Made by a program: the position numbers and the translations under genes. DNA of 64,000 nucleotides from Amaurobius ferox (lineage: Eukaryota; Arthropoda; Arachnida; Araneae; Amaurobiidae), in assembly GCA_951213105.1 (NCBI GenBank), contig OX578140.1, positions 122,447,985 through 122,511,984 of the forward strand, written 5' to 3'. Shown here one piece after another: positions 36,394-45,918 of this stretch; position 1 is the stretch's first letter; every line of letters begins with the position of its first letter. The notes beneath the pieces were generated by a model, which was not told the DNA's origin, made no database searches, and worked only from the letters and a program-made list of their open reading frames with translations.

Positions 36394-37325
36394 CATATTC
36401 CCATATAATTTTAGTGCTTTCATTCTGGCATATATTGGAGTCAATTACGGATTTATTGATATTTTCAATTTATGCATGTAATGTACTAATACAGGTTATA
36501 TCTTCTAATATTCGCGTATATATGTAGTACGGGTCCCATACAATTTTTATGCCTTCATTTTGCATATATTGATTCAATTACTTTTTATTTTTTGTAAATT
36601 TGCTTACAAAAGGGGCCAGGATGTTTTATTTTTCAGATCTTCCCTTGAAGATAATTTTGCATAGCGAGAACAGTGATTCTTAAGGATCTTAAGGAACAGT
36701 GATTTTTCTTTTTAGGATCTTTGTATTAAATATTTTAACAATATATTTTGATTAAAAATGTCATTTAGTATACTAAAGGAAATTGCACATGATTGTGAAT
36801 TTTAAGTTTCTTTATATTATATACTCCATACGAAGAACGGGTATGCTGCTAGTATAAATTATAATTAAAAATCACGAATTTGACACAAGATGGATGCTAT
36901 ATTTTACTTTGAATTGGGTGACGTGATTTTTTCATATAACATGGGTGTAATTATTATTTTAATTTTTATTTTAAAAACTACGAATATATTTTACTGAAAT
37001 TTTTTTCATATTTTGTATGTGATAATTTGAATATTTCCTAAAACTTTCGAAGCAATTTGTGAATTTTTACTTTGCTTAAAAAATGCTTAAAAATTAGGTC
37101 CCATAGGAACCAACGCATTTCAATTTTTCAAACCGAGCTCAGTCCAAAACTAATTTGGTGTTATTATTTATTTATATTCCCATAGGTCCGACAGACCGTC
37201 TGAACAACATACTAAAATTTCATTTTGATAAAGTCATTTTCACGGCAGTTATTGTGCAAACGGACAGACAGAGAGACAGACAAAATGAACAACAATGAAA
37301 CAACAAATGAAAAATGTTAAGAAAT
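33664..37325 (-). mobile_element. Family F copy 1, inverted, split by Helitron C copy 4
   Basis: Two parts: 33664-34327 and 36853-37325. Together they match, in reverse, the F sequences at 38366-42335 and 48431-49430. The outer part holds a ~150-bp direct repeat (AACATCTCTAAAAT at 33743 and about 33893). The inner end carries the inverted CTGT tract (about 37255-37285). Removing 34328-36852 restores the paralogous order ACACTAAA|TATAAAT. Non-coding. Confidence 0.65.
34328..36852 (+). mobile_element. Helitron family C copy 4, full length
   Basis: 5' TCTATATAAATAAAATTG preceded by A; 3' CCATACGAAGAACGGGTATG and CTGCTAG followed by T. It contains the 148-bp dimer, two TTGGCGA-type modules (about 35300-35410 and 35635-35755) and an expanded TA tract (about 36310-36395). 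The insertion point is exact because family F copies at 38900 and 48905 show the uninterrupted target. It encodes no Rep/helicase; movement would need a partner element elsewhere. Confidence 0.85.
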
Positions 37326-38365
37326 TATATCATGTTGTTCAATAACGCAATTAAATCAAATGTACGGCAATATGGCAAACGATTTCTATTAAATTTTGTT
37401 TGAAATGTGACTAACATGAGCTCTTAATATACACAGCCAGTAACCGTGAGACAAGATTTACATATTGATCTTTGTCCGATACATTTAAAAAATATATACT
37501 TTTAAATTTGACGTGTATCATAGATGATGCTATTACTACTTTTTTACCAAACAACTTAATTGTCTTATTATATCATTTTGCAGTTTTTGCTAAATTAGCC
37601 TGTTTCCATACATTTTGATATTTTTATTCGATTGCTTAAAAGAGGTGATTGCTAAAAAGCGGGTCGGAAGCACTTTTGAAAAATTGAATGAATGCATTCA
37701 ATTAATCCCGGTAATTTTCTAAATTCTTGGAAAGCAGTCGGATGATTACTACGTCAACTCCACCAAAACATAACATTTAAGATTTAAAGAAAATAATAAA
37801 TCGAAGAATAAATATGTGATGAAATAGTAGTTTTTCACATATTTATTCTTCAGTTTAATTTCAGAAACAAATTAAAATCTCCATGTGTAGTAACACTGTT
37901 TAAATAAAAAGTATATAAAGTAATAGACATGACACAAACATAAAAAATGACTCATCATGTCTCAGGTACCCGCATGTTACACCTAGAACATATTTCCAAC
38001 AAAAGAAAATGTTGTTGTTTCTTTCCTCTTACATAATAAAAGAAGATATTTGTGTGTTTGTGTGTCTATGTATGTCGTCTGTAAAGAAAAACTAAAGCTT
38101 CGGACAGTGGCAAAATTTGCTACAGAAGTACTTCAGCTCCTGGACGACGTGCCTCGACGAGATTTTTTTTTTCTAAATTCGAATATTTTTTTTAACTTTG
38201 TGAACATTTAAAGCCGAAAATCTGTCGAAATTTTAAATTAAAAATAAATTTTATTCCAGGCAGATGATGAATATAGAACAACATATATTTGTGAAGGCGG
38301 AAAAACAGCTGTTTACCGTGGTGTTACCATTTATCGGTTTCATTTATCGGTTTTCTAACTTTGCG
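37326..38365. other. AT-rich interval with small repeat fragments
   Basis: 37330-37400 resembles the C internal sequence (CATGTTGTTCAATAACGCAATT). The family G fragment lies at 38040-38165. Nothing else was recognised. Confidence 0.45.
38040..38165 (+). repeat. Family G fragment
   Basis: A GTGTTTGTGTGTCTATGTATG tract leads into GTCGTCTG and AAAGCTTCGGACAGTGGCAA, which matches the inverse of 43920-44015 (GAAGCTTCGGACAGCATC). This is another microsatellite-headed repeat family. Confidence 0.45.
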
Positions 38366-38949
38366 AATTCAAAATATAACGTTGTAGTTTTTAGCACTTT
38401 ACAACAAAGTTTAAAAGCGTTTATGACTTTGTTCATTCTGTCTGTCTGTCTGTCTGCCCATTAGCACGATAACTGCTGTAAAAATGACTTTATCAAAATG
38501 AAATTTCAGTATGATGTTCAAACGGTCTGTGGGACCTATGGGAATATAAATGAATAATATCACCCAATTAGTTTTGGATTGAACCCGAGTTGAAAAAATG
38601 AAATACATTGAGCCCCATGGGACCTAATTTTTCAAAATTTTTTAAGCGGATTTAAAATTCACAAATTACTTCGAAAATTTTAATAAATATTCAAATTATC
38701 CCATAAAATATATAAAAAAAATTTCAGCAAAATATATTCAGTAGTTTTTTAAATAAAAATTAAAATAATAATTACACTTTTTATATGAAGCGATCACGTG
38801 ACCACTATATGAAGAGATCACGTAATCCACATCAAAATAAAATATGGCATCCATCTTATGTCAAAATCGTGATTTTTAAAGTTCTTTCTAATTCATATTT
38901 AGTCTTGTATCCGTCCTAAAACCGCTTTATTTTTGCTTAAATTCTGTGC

Positions 38950-38957
38950 ATCTACAT
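38950..38957. repeat. 8-bp target-site duplication, left
   Basis: ATCTACAT directly before the hAT terminal repeat; the same 8 bases lie at 41585-41592 directly after it. Eight-base duplications are the hAT hallmark. Confidence 0.92.
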
Positions 38958-39481
38958 CAGAGGTCGCCAAAGTGGTCTATATAGACCCCCAGGGGTCTAT
39001 TTAACAAAAACGGGGGTCGATCTGAGCCAGGGGGTCGATTGGGGGTCGAAGAAAAAACAGTTCTTAATACGAAAATCACACATACGTAATCGCGATGATC
39101 GTAAAATTTGTGAATTTTTTTATAATTGACTTAATATCAGTTTCTTTATAGAACATAAATTAATCAACGAATATTTATTCGGGTGAAACAAGTATTGACG
39201 TACCAGCGCGCAGTGGCACGAACTCTGCACTTCTGGTTTATTAGTCATACTCATATGTTGAATCTCCACTGTTAAGCTGTTTGATGCCGGCAGATGGCGT
39301 TGCTTGTCCGTCGGCTAGCTAATTTTCAATGTTTATGTTCAGCGCGAGCGAGCGGAAATAGCTGTGAAAAATGTGTGTTCTATTGTTCTATGTTCTGTGT
39401 GTGTTGTATCAACAGTAATAAAGTGTGTGTTTATCTGTCCATTGGGAATATTGGATCTTTCTGAGATGATACAACAGTGGG

Positions 39482-39612
39482 GTAAGTACCCCTTTCAAGA
39501 ATTTTCATTTGAGTTTATTTTGAAGACAGAAGAGAACGCAATTCCAGTGTTACGTATTTTTTGACGTATTGCAATTGTATATTATACTAATTTATTTTTA
39601 ATTTATTTATAG
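39482..39612 (+). other. Putative 5'-UTR intron of the hAT transposase gene
   Basis: A good donor (GTAAGT at 39482) and an acceptor (TTTATTTATAG ending at 39612) bracket 131 bp just upstream of the start codon at 39628. If spliced, the leader exon would lie around 39300-39481. Predicted from sequence only. Confidence 0.4.
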
Positions 39613-39627
39613 AACCCTAATTGAAAA

Positions 39628-41412
39628 ATGGCAGCTTCAGTGTCTAAAAAGAAATGTCGGTATTATTCATTGGATTATTTGAAATTTGGATTTATTTGTT
39701 CACCGGTAAATGAAACGATTCCTATGTGTCTTCTATGCGAAAAAACTTTTGGAAACGACTACATGAAACCGTCAAAAATGAAAGATCATCTTGATAGGGT
39801 TCACTCAGATAAAAAAAATAAAGAACTTGAATTTTTCAAAAAACTTAAAGAAAAATTCACATGTCGGCTAACTATAAGAAGTTTTATGAAGCAATCTACT
39901 GAAGTTGAAACTGAAGGAGGATTAATAGCTTCGTACAAGATTTCGCTTAATATAGCAAAGAGGGGGAAACCACACACAATCGCTGAAGAAATTATTATTC
40001 CTGCAATTAAAGACGTCATTGAGGATGTAATGAAAAAAGACTCCGTTAATGTTTTAAAGTCATTGCCATTAAGTGCAAATTCTGTAAAACGGCGTATCGA
40101 CGAAATGGCTAAAGAAATAGAAAATACGGTAGTTTCAGAGCTAAAAAATTGCAAGTTCTCTATTCAACTTGATGAATCTGTTTTTGGCGTTTCTGCTATT
40201 CTTATGGCGTACGTTAGATATTTCAGTAAAATTAATGGACAAGTCATTGATGAATTTTTATTTGCTAAATATCTTGAAACTGATGGAAAAGGAGAGACAA
40301 TTTTTAGATGTTTACAAGAATATTTAAATAAATATGATATTCCGCTTGAAAATATAATAGCGGTAGCCACAGATGGGGCACCTGCTATGGTAGGGCGTTA
40401 CCGAGGTTTTGCTACATTTCTCAAAGAAAAAGTGCCCGGTATACGTACTATTCATTGTGTGTTGCATAGAAACAACTTAGTAGCAAAATATCTGAGTCCA
40501 GAGTTACATGAAGCCTTACAGTTTTGTATTAAATGTATCAATCAAATTAAAGCTCAACCTCTTAAATCAAGATTATTTTCCAAACTTTGTCAAGAAAATG
40601 ACGAGTTATTTAACCAATTACTTCTGCACACCGAAGTTAGATGGTTGTCTAGAGGTGTATGCTTGCAAAGGCTAGTTGAGTTATTTGACTCCACGACCGA
40701 ATTTCTCAGCGAAATAAACCCTGTTCTGAGTGATGAACTCCAAAACAATAAGAACCATATATTTTATTTAGCAGACTTGTTTGGAAAATTTAATGATGTC
40801 CAAACAAAGCTGCAAGGAAAAGATGTTACAATTATTCAAGCTCGAACAATACTGTTAGGCTTCCAAGTAAAATTAAATGCATTTAGATCTTCATTGCTAC
40901 GTAAGGATTATCAGTATTTTACAAATCTGCGACAATTAGAAATAAAAGAAGAAGACTTGGAAATATATACAGGTCATCTTCAAAAATTGAGCGACGATTT
41001 TAAACTGCGCTTTATTGATTTGGAAAACATTGACATCCCTGATTGGATTATTGTGCCATTTTCTGCTCAAATTGAAAACGTGGACATCAACCTGCAAGAT
41101 GAGCTTGCTGAATTATTATCGGATCTTGAAGCAAAGACGCTTCTTAGAAATTTAACAATAAGCAAATTTTGGACAAATATAAATATAATGCAAAAATATG
41201 TAAAACTTTGTGAAATAGCTCAACCGTTTATGCTAGCATTTCCAAGTTCCTATATGGTTGAAGCCGGTTTCAGTCACGTAAATTCAATCTTAACCAAGTA
41301 CAGAAATAAATTAAATGTGGAGCTTCGAGGGGATTTAAGATTAAAATTGACTAATTTTGAACCAAATATAGCGAACCTTGCAAAAATACACCAGGCACAC
41401 CCATCTCATTGA
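39628..41412 (+). CDS. hAT-family transposase, ZBED5/FAM200-like, 594 aa, intact
   Basis: The enzyme excises and inserts the surrounding element by cut-and-paste in the nucleus. An N-terminal BED-type zinc finger spans about residues 25-62 (Cys34, Cys37, His54, His59) and would bind the element ends. The RNase-H-like core follows: first catalytic Asp at 182 (QLDES), second at 249 (VATDGAPAM), then IHCVLHR at 275-281 and TEVRWLSRG at 335-343, typical of hAT enzymes. The catalytic Glu lies near 545 in the C-terminal hAT dimerisation segment (SSYMVEAGFSHVN). Length and order suit the ZBED5/SCAN-like branch of hAT proteins. The first Met is preceded by AAA ATGG, a fair eukaryotic start context. 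Codon use is as AT-rich as the surroundings. No stop or frameshift is seen. A domesticated gene is unlikely because the frame sits between intact terminal repeats and target duplications. Confidence 0.93.
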   Translation: MAASVSKKKCRYYSLDYLKFGFICSPVNETIPMCLLCEKTFGNDYMKPSKMKDHLDRVHSDKKNKELEFFKKLKEKFTCRLTIRSFMKQSTEVETEGGLIASYKISLNIAKRGKPHTIAEEIIIPAIKDVIEDVMKKDSVNVLKSLPLSANSVKRRIDEMAKEIENTVVSELKNCKFSIQLDESVFGVSAILMAYVRYFSKINGQVIDEFLFAKYLETDGKGETIFRCLQEYLNKYDIPLENIIAVATDGAPAMVGRYRGFATFLKEKVPGIRTIHCVLHRNNLVAKYLSPELHEALQFCIKCINQIKAQPLKSRLFSKLCQENDELFNQLLLHTEVRWLSRGVCLQRLVELFDSTTEFLSEINPVLSDELQNNKNHIFYLADLFGKFNDVQTKLQGKDVTIIQARTILLGFQVKLNAFRSSLLRKDYQYFTNLRQLEIKEEDLEIYTGHLQKLSDDFKLRFIDLENIDIPDWIIVPFSAQIENVDINLQDELAELLSDLEAKTLLRNLTISKFWTNINIMQKYVKLCEIAQPFMLAFPSSYMVEAGFSHVNSILTKYRNKLNVELRGDLRLKLTNFEPNIANLAKIHQAHPSH

Positions 41413-41491
41413 TTAAGAAGCAATAAATCTGTAGTTACTTTACTTATTATTTCTACTTATTTATAATTACTCATTATTTAATAAATATTAA

Positions 41492-41573
41492 GGTTTTTTA
41501 AATTATATAGGGGTCGATGATCAAAAAAGTTTGGTTTTTTAAGTTATATAGGGGTCGATGATCAAAAAAGTTT
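41492..41573. repeat. Two 41-bp tandem units near the hAT 3' end
   Basis: 41492-41532 and 41533-41573 are near identical (one difference seen), each with TATATAGGGGTCGATGATC. The duplication doubles the putative transposase-binding motif. Confidence 0.85.
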
Positions 41574-42335
41574 GGCGACCCCTGATCTACATACTGAAAT
41601 AACGCAATTACAATATATTTGAGTTCAAAGGATCATCCAACTTTGATTATTTCTACAACGAAGCCTATTTTTCACTTATGGAAAATCTAAATACCAAAAG
41701 ATGTTGAATGAGTTGTACAAGAATTGCTGCATTTCTTTAACGAAAAATTATTTAGCTCATGGAGTCTGCAATATAGCTGATATGAATGAAATATCAATTG
41801 ATTTTACAGAGAGAGGGGCGATTTTTACGATGAAGTTTTAAGCATAGAGTTTAATTACTTGTATCTCCATGGTCTTATGTTTTTAAATAAAATAAATTAT
41901 TTCAGTATTGTAATGAATGAAATGAATGGAAAAATGTTTATGAAGTGCTGCTTTTACAGAGAGAGCCAGGCTTGTTATATTTCGATGACGTCGTTTGAAT
42001 AAATTTCCTTTGTTTTTGATAAAGTTTTCAAATATAATAAATTATTGTAGTATTATGACAATTTTAAAAACATTATCGAGGAGTGTATCGCATTTTAGAG
42101 ATGCTTAAACCAGGCAATTTATATTTCAATGCCGTCATTTGAATGAAGTTCATTTTTTTCGATGAAGATTTAAGTTTTCAAATATAATAAATTAATGTAG
42201 CATTGTGATAATTTTAAAAATATTACCGAGGAATGTATCGCATTTTAGAGAAGTTTAAATAAAATTGCATTGAAGTTGGAAAGTGTTTCATAATCAATGC
42301 TTTATGAATGACTGATCTTTCTTGTTTAATATGAC

Positions 42336-43919
42336 ATTATATTATCATCTTGAATATTGTGCTAGAAAATGACAACGTTTTAATTAAGATTCGCCGAGAC
42401 AACATTTGACTTTTTAAATAAAGCCTGTGGGGTGTCACATGACCACGTTTTTTGAAATATTGAATGGATGAGTAATCGCTGCTTTAAATACCCATAGACA
42501 CCGGGTATATTTTCTGATACAACATAAAATCCTTTTTCTTTAACTGTCCATCCCACTTGACGACAATTTGGCTACCTTTACGACACAGTATTTGATGAAC
42601 GACTGCCACCTTGGTGATTCTTGGAAAATGTCACTAAATTTGACGAAAATTAATATTCTCGAAAAATTATATTAAATTTCTTTGACAATCTCCGTCTCTA
42701 TGTGGAGAGTTATCGATTTAATATTTTCGATTCAAAATAAAATGAGTTTCAGAATTCGTGGTATAGGTACATTTTGTCAAAGCATCTAAAGGGTGGTAAA
42801 ATAGTTGCTTTTTGTTAATAGGTAGTAAAATAATTATATTTCAATAGGTGGTCGTGTGATAATTTACAATATTGATCAGAATGGCCCGCATGTGTCCAGA
42901 GATATTAGGATAGCTGCAGGTGAATGAATGGGAAGGAATATATTGCATTGCTTAAAGAATCCCGCTAGATGAGAGGCTTAATATCTAGTGAATATAATAT
43001 TACCAAGCTAAATCTCTGCAGTATATACATCCGTTTAGTATTAAAGCTTACCTCTCATAGTAAATAATCATCTGTGCTATTATCTGATATGTCCAATATA
43101 TAGCCGCAATAATTATACTTGGAGATTCTTCTCTTGGCCGTATCAGATTGAATACACTATGAATCGATGTGGTGTTCAGAATGTGTGGCAAATGATACTC
43201 ACAAAAAGTAGGAGTAAAATAATTCATACGTCAACAAATTATTAAGATTTTTTTTTAATTTGGCATTTTGACAAAAAGCATACATTTAAAACACTAGAAT
43301 GAATTACTCGGCATTGCCCGGGCCCTAAACAAGCTCTTGATACTTAAATAATACAGATACAGATAAATAACAACACTCAATTTCCAGATCACCTTTTTGA
43401 ACCAAAATATTTCCTGTGCTGTTATAGTCATGCCAATTATATAACGCAAGCGCAATACGCCTTAAATAAGCTCTTTTAATACTCCCAAATTAAGATCCTT
43501 TGATACGTCCTAAATAAGCGCAGATCAATTCGTCCATTCGCATACATCACGCAGACGATAACTTCTCTGACATTCTTAATGAATTATCATCTGTCTCGAT
43601 AAATTGATTTTAATGCCGAAAGTAAAAATACATTTGCTATTTTAAATAATTCGATTTACTTCAAATTTTCAGGACGTACTTATAATATTAAAACAATTCT
43701 ATATTCCAAAGATTGGAAATTAATTTTTAAAATCCACTAAATTAGAAATTTGCACATTTAATAGCATTTCAAGGTCTATACCGAAAGTCTGATACATCAT
43801 TCATAGCATAAATACTTGCAAAAGGAAATAAATGTTCACGTAAGAGAAGAATCGTTTGTTTAATAAATAAATTAAGAAAAACTAATTTCTCATAATTTTT
43901 AAATTAATTCGAATTACAA
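42336..43919. other. AT-rich interval with two repeat fragments
   Basis: 42540-42650 is a diverged solo copy of the TTGGCGA-type module (CCACTTGACGACAATTTGGC). 43303-43322 matches 21625-21645. No gene seen. Confidence 0.45.
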
Positions 43920-44385
43920 ACAAATAACTGAGCCATATTGTCCGAAAGCCTGAAGTACAGCAATACCAAATTTTGATGCTGTCCGAAGCTTCGATTTTCC
44001 GCTCCAGACGACGCACACGGACAGATTCAGACGGAACCTCCTCGGCGGTCTGGTGGTTTACGCCGGCTGAGGGTGGGGAACCAAAAACGTTGTATCCACC
44101 AAGCAAGGCCGCGACCTGGGGAGCGATTCACCGGGCGGTTTCGGAAAATGGTCCCGAAGAGTCTTGACTCCAGTCGCCTACGGATCTGGGAACATGGTCA
44201 TAAAGGTCAGTCCCTCCCTGCAACGTTGAAAAGTCCGCTTCAATAGACCGAGGGAGAACTCCGGGAGCAATCCCCAGATATATGTGCCTCCTTAGGGGAG
44301 GAGGGTCAGAGGCTACAGAGCCAACGCCCGTCCGCCTTCAAAGAGACGGTCTTGCCCATAGGGGGTAGACACACACAAACAGACA
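43920..44385 (-). repeat. Family G copy, inverted, with GC-rich insert
   Basis: 43920-44015 on the minus strand reads GTCGTCTGGAGCGGAAAATC and AAGCTTCGGACAGCATC, matching 38080-38165. The GT-type tract expected before it is split: CCGTGTGCG at one side and TTTGTGTGTGTCTACC at 44367-44385. The intervening ~325 bp is a separate GC-rich sequence. Confidence 0.45.
44025..44350. mobile_element. GC-rich insertion of unknown class
   Basis: Distinctly GC-rich (blocks such as CCTTAGGGGAGGAGGGTCAG) in an AT-rich background, placed inside a GT microsatellite as the SINE at 24714 is. I found no tRNA A/B boxes, no 5S-like core and no reading frame with motifs. It is probably a short retroposon or a 3' fragment of one. 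Confidence 0.4.
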
Positions 44386-44451
44386 AAAGTGCATAAAATA
44401 TTTCAATTCATGTAAAATTAAAGTTAGAGTTTCATGACAGTGGGTCGTTTT

Positions 44452-45024
44452 AAGCATCCACTGTCTCCCCAAATTCCCTTCACGTTTTGCCACAATAACC
44501 CCAAATATCCTTCACGATTTGCCACAGTCTCCCCAAATTTCCTTCACGATTCACCACTGTCTTCACAAATTCCTTCACGATTTGCCACAGTCTCCCCAAA
44601 TTTCCTTCACAATTCGTCACTGTCTCCCCAAATTTCCTTCACGTTTCGCCACAGTCCCCCAAAATTTCCTTTACAATTCGGCAATCTCCCCAAATTTCCT
44701 TCACGATTCGTCACTGTCTCCCCAAATTTCCTTCACGTTTCGCCACAGTCTCCCCAAATTTCCTTTACAATTCGGCCATCTCCCCAAATTTCCTTCACGA
44801 TTCGTCACTGTCTCCCCAAATTTCCTTTACAATTCGATAGTCTCCCCAAATTTCCTTCACGATTCGTCACTGTCTCCCCAAATTTCCTTCACGATTCGTC
44901 ACTGTCTCCCCAAATTTCCTTCACGTTTCGCCACAGTCTCCCCAAATTTCCTTCACGATTCGTCACAGTTTTCCCCAAATTTCCTTCACGATTCGCCATA
45001 GTCTTTCCAAATTTCCTTCCGTTT
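44452..45024. repeat. 32-bp satellite array, about 18 units
   Basis: Units of the form CCCCAAATTTCCTTCACGAT then TCGTCACTGTCT repeat about 18 times. Variants (TTCACGATTCGTC, TTCACGTTTCGCC, TTTACAATTCGGC) recur in the same order twice (about 44600-44795), giving a three-unit higher-order repeat. The long open frames across it (up to 199 codons) exist only because a 32-bp unit with no stop cycles through all three phases. Confidence 0.9.
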
Positions 45025-45654
45025 CGCCATTAGCAAAAAATTTTGTTACACATTTTTTCGGAACTTCTCAATGCAAATCTATCGCTTAACTCATCTTTTT
45101 CGAAGTATTTTTCATTTCTAAGCACCGAAAAACATATTTTACCAAAAATGTATACATCGCAAATACCTTACGTCTCTGAACGACTTTTCATTGATTTTTG
45201 TGCGCATAAAAAGTGCCGAGAAAAAATCAACAACCATAAAATGACTCATTAATAGAAGCGGAAAACTTTTTTCTCTGTTTCTTATTGTAGAAGTATGTAT
45301 ATTTTTTAGTTCATGACAAAAATGTGCCTTACTTGTTCCGCGTCATTGCTTTATCGAAAAGATTAAATCGCTGAAGAGCTTATGAAGAAAAATATTTTCA
45401 CAAATAATTGATTAAACATTTAAAAACTGATGTGCGCAAATGGTGGATTCCCTACAGACACATGTTTATTTGAATGCAAAGCCAGAATCCTTAGTTGATT
45501 ATAGACAATTAGCAGATATACTCATCGTTGCTCGTGATATAATATATCTGAAATTTCTAAACGCATTCATGTTACTTTTCCAAAAAGGTTTCATTAAAAT
45601 ATTAAATTTAATTTCCCTATAAAAAATTAACTGGTGTGTGGTTAATTTCAATAT
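45025..45654. other. AT-rich interval with a solo A-like 3' end
   Basis: 45424-45465 (AACTGATGTGCGCAAATGG, then ATTCCCTACAGAC) is a decayed inverted A 3' terminus. Nothing else was recognised. Confidence 0.45.
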
Positions 45655-45859
45655 AAAAATCAACTCGACTTTTTCATACCAGAATTCATTCTTTTCTTTT
45701 TTTCAAATTTTACAAGCAAAAATTTTGAAAAATCGATATCGTGGGTCTAAATGATTACAGCTATAGCGTGTTATGCTTCACTTTAAAGGGCTTGAAAAAA
45801 ATCTTTCGATTGATGCCATACTTGGCAATGTACCCCCTATGGGGTACGTATGAGAAAGT
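45655..45859 (-). mobile_element. Family D copy 2, internally deleted
   Basis: Retains the 3' part (CTTTAAAGGGCTTGAAAAAA, GGCAATGTACCCCC) joined directly to the extreme 5' end (TACGTATGAGAAAGTAAAAA), about 400 bp shorter than copies 1 and 3. Confidence 0.6.
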
Positions 45860-45861
45860 AA

Positions 45862-45918
45862 AAATCGGCAGTGGCTCTAGTCCGCTGGAGGCGAAGTGAT
45901 TTTGCATGAATAGCGTCT
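45862..45918. repeat. ~57-bp inverted repeat arm, left
   Basis: ATCGGCAGTGGCTCTAGTCC, then GGAGGCGAAGTGATTTTGC, is inverse to 47978-48033 at most positions. The arms enclose about 2.1 kb, including family D copy 3. Confidence 0.65.

Larger units (their letters stand above)
38958..41584 (+). mobile_element. Complete hAT transposon (ZBED5/FAM200-like), 2627 bp
   Basis: Terminal inverted repeats CAGAGGTCGCCAAA (38958-38971) and TTTGGCGACCCCTG (41571-41584) differ at one base. A perfect 8-bp target duplication, ATCTACAT, flanks the element. Both subterminal regions carry copies of GGGGTCGAT (about 39012-39047, and twice between 41492 and 41573), plausible transposase-binding sites. One long uninterrupted transposase frame lies inside, with AATAAA at 41422. 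Intact ends, target duplication and frame suggest a recent insertion. Confidence 0.92.
38366..42335 (+). mobile_element. Family F copy 2, split by a hAT transposon
   Basis: 5' part 38366-38957 begins near AGCACTTTACAACAAAG, then CTGT tract, ACGATAACTGCTGTAAAAAT and GGGACCTATGGGAATATAA. 3' part 41585-42335 holds a ~143-bp tandem dimer (about 41979 and 42122). The break carries the hAT element with an 8-bp duplication; copy 1 at about 34265-34290 shows the undisturbed site. Confidence 0.68.

Noticed and set aside
6885..36852. Autonomous Helitron with Rep-helicase
   Set aside because: No frame with Rep (two-His) or helicase motifs exists in any C copy; all are non-autonomous.
39801..40370. Minus-strand frames of 117 and 68 codons
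   Set aside because: They lie antisense inside the hAT transposase frame, which has clear domain motifs on the plus strand.
44025..44350. 5S rRNA or 5S-derived SINE
   Set aside because: I could not place the internal control region of 5S; the GC-rich text does not match its conserved blocks.
44434..45033. 199- and 160-codon open frames on the plus strand
   Set aside because: They are translations of the 32-bp satellite in different phases; the repeat simply lacks stop codons.
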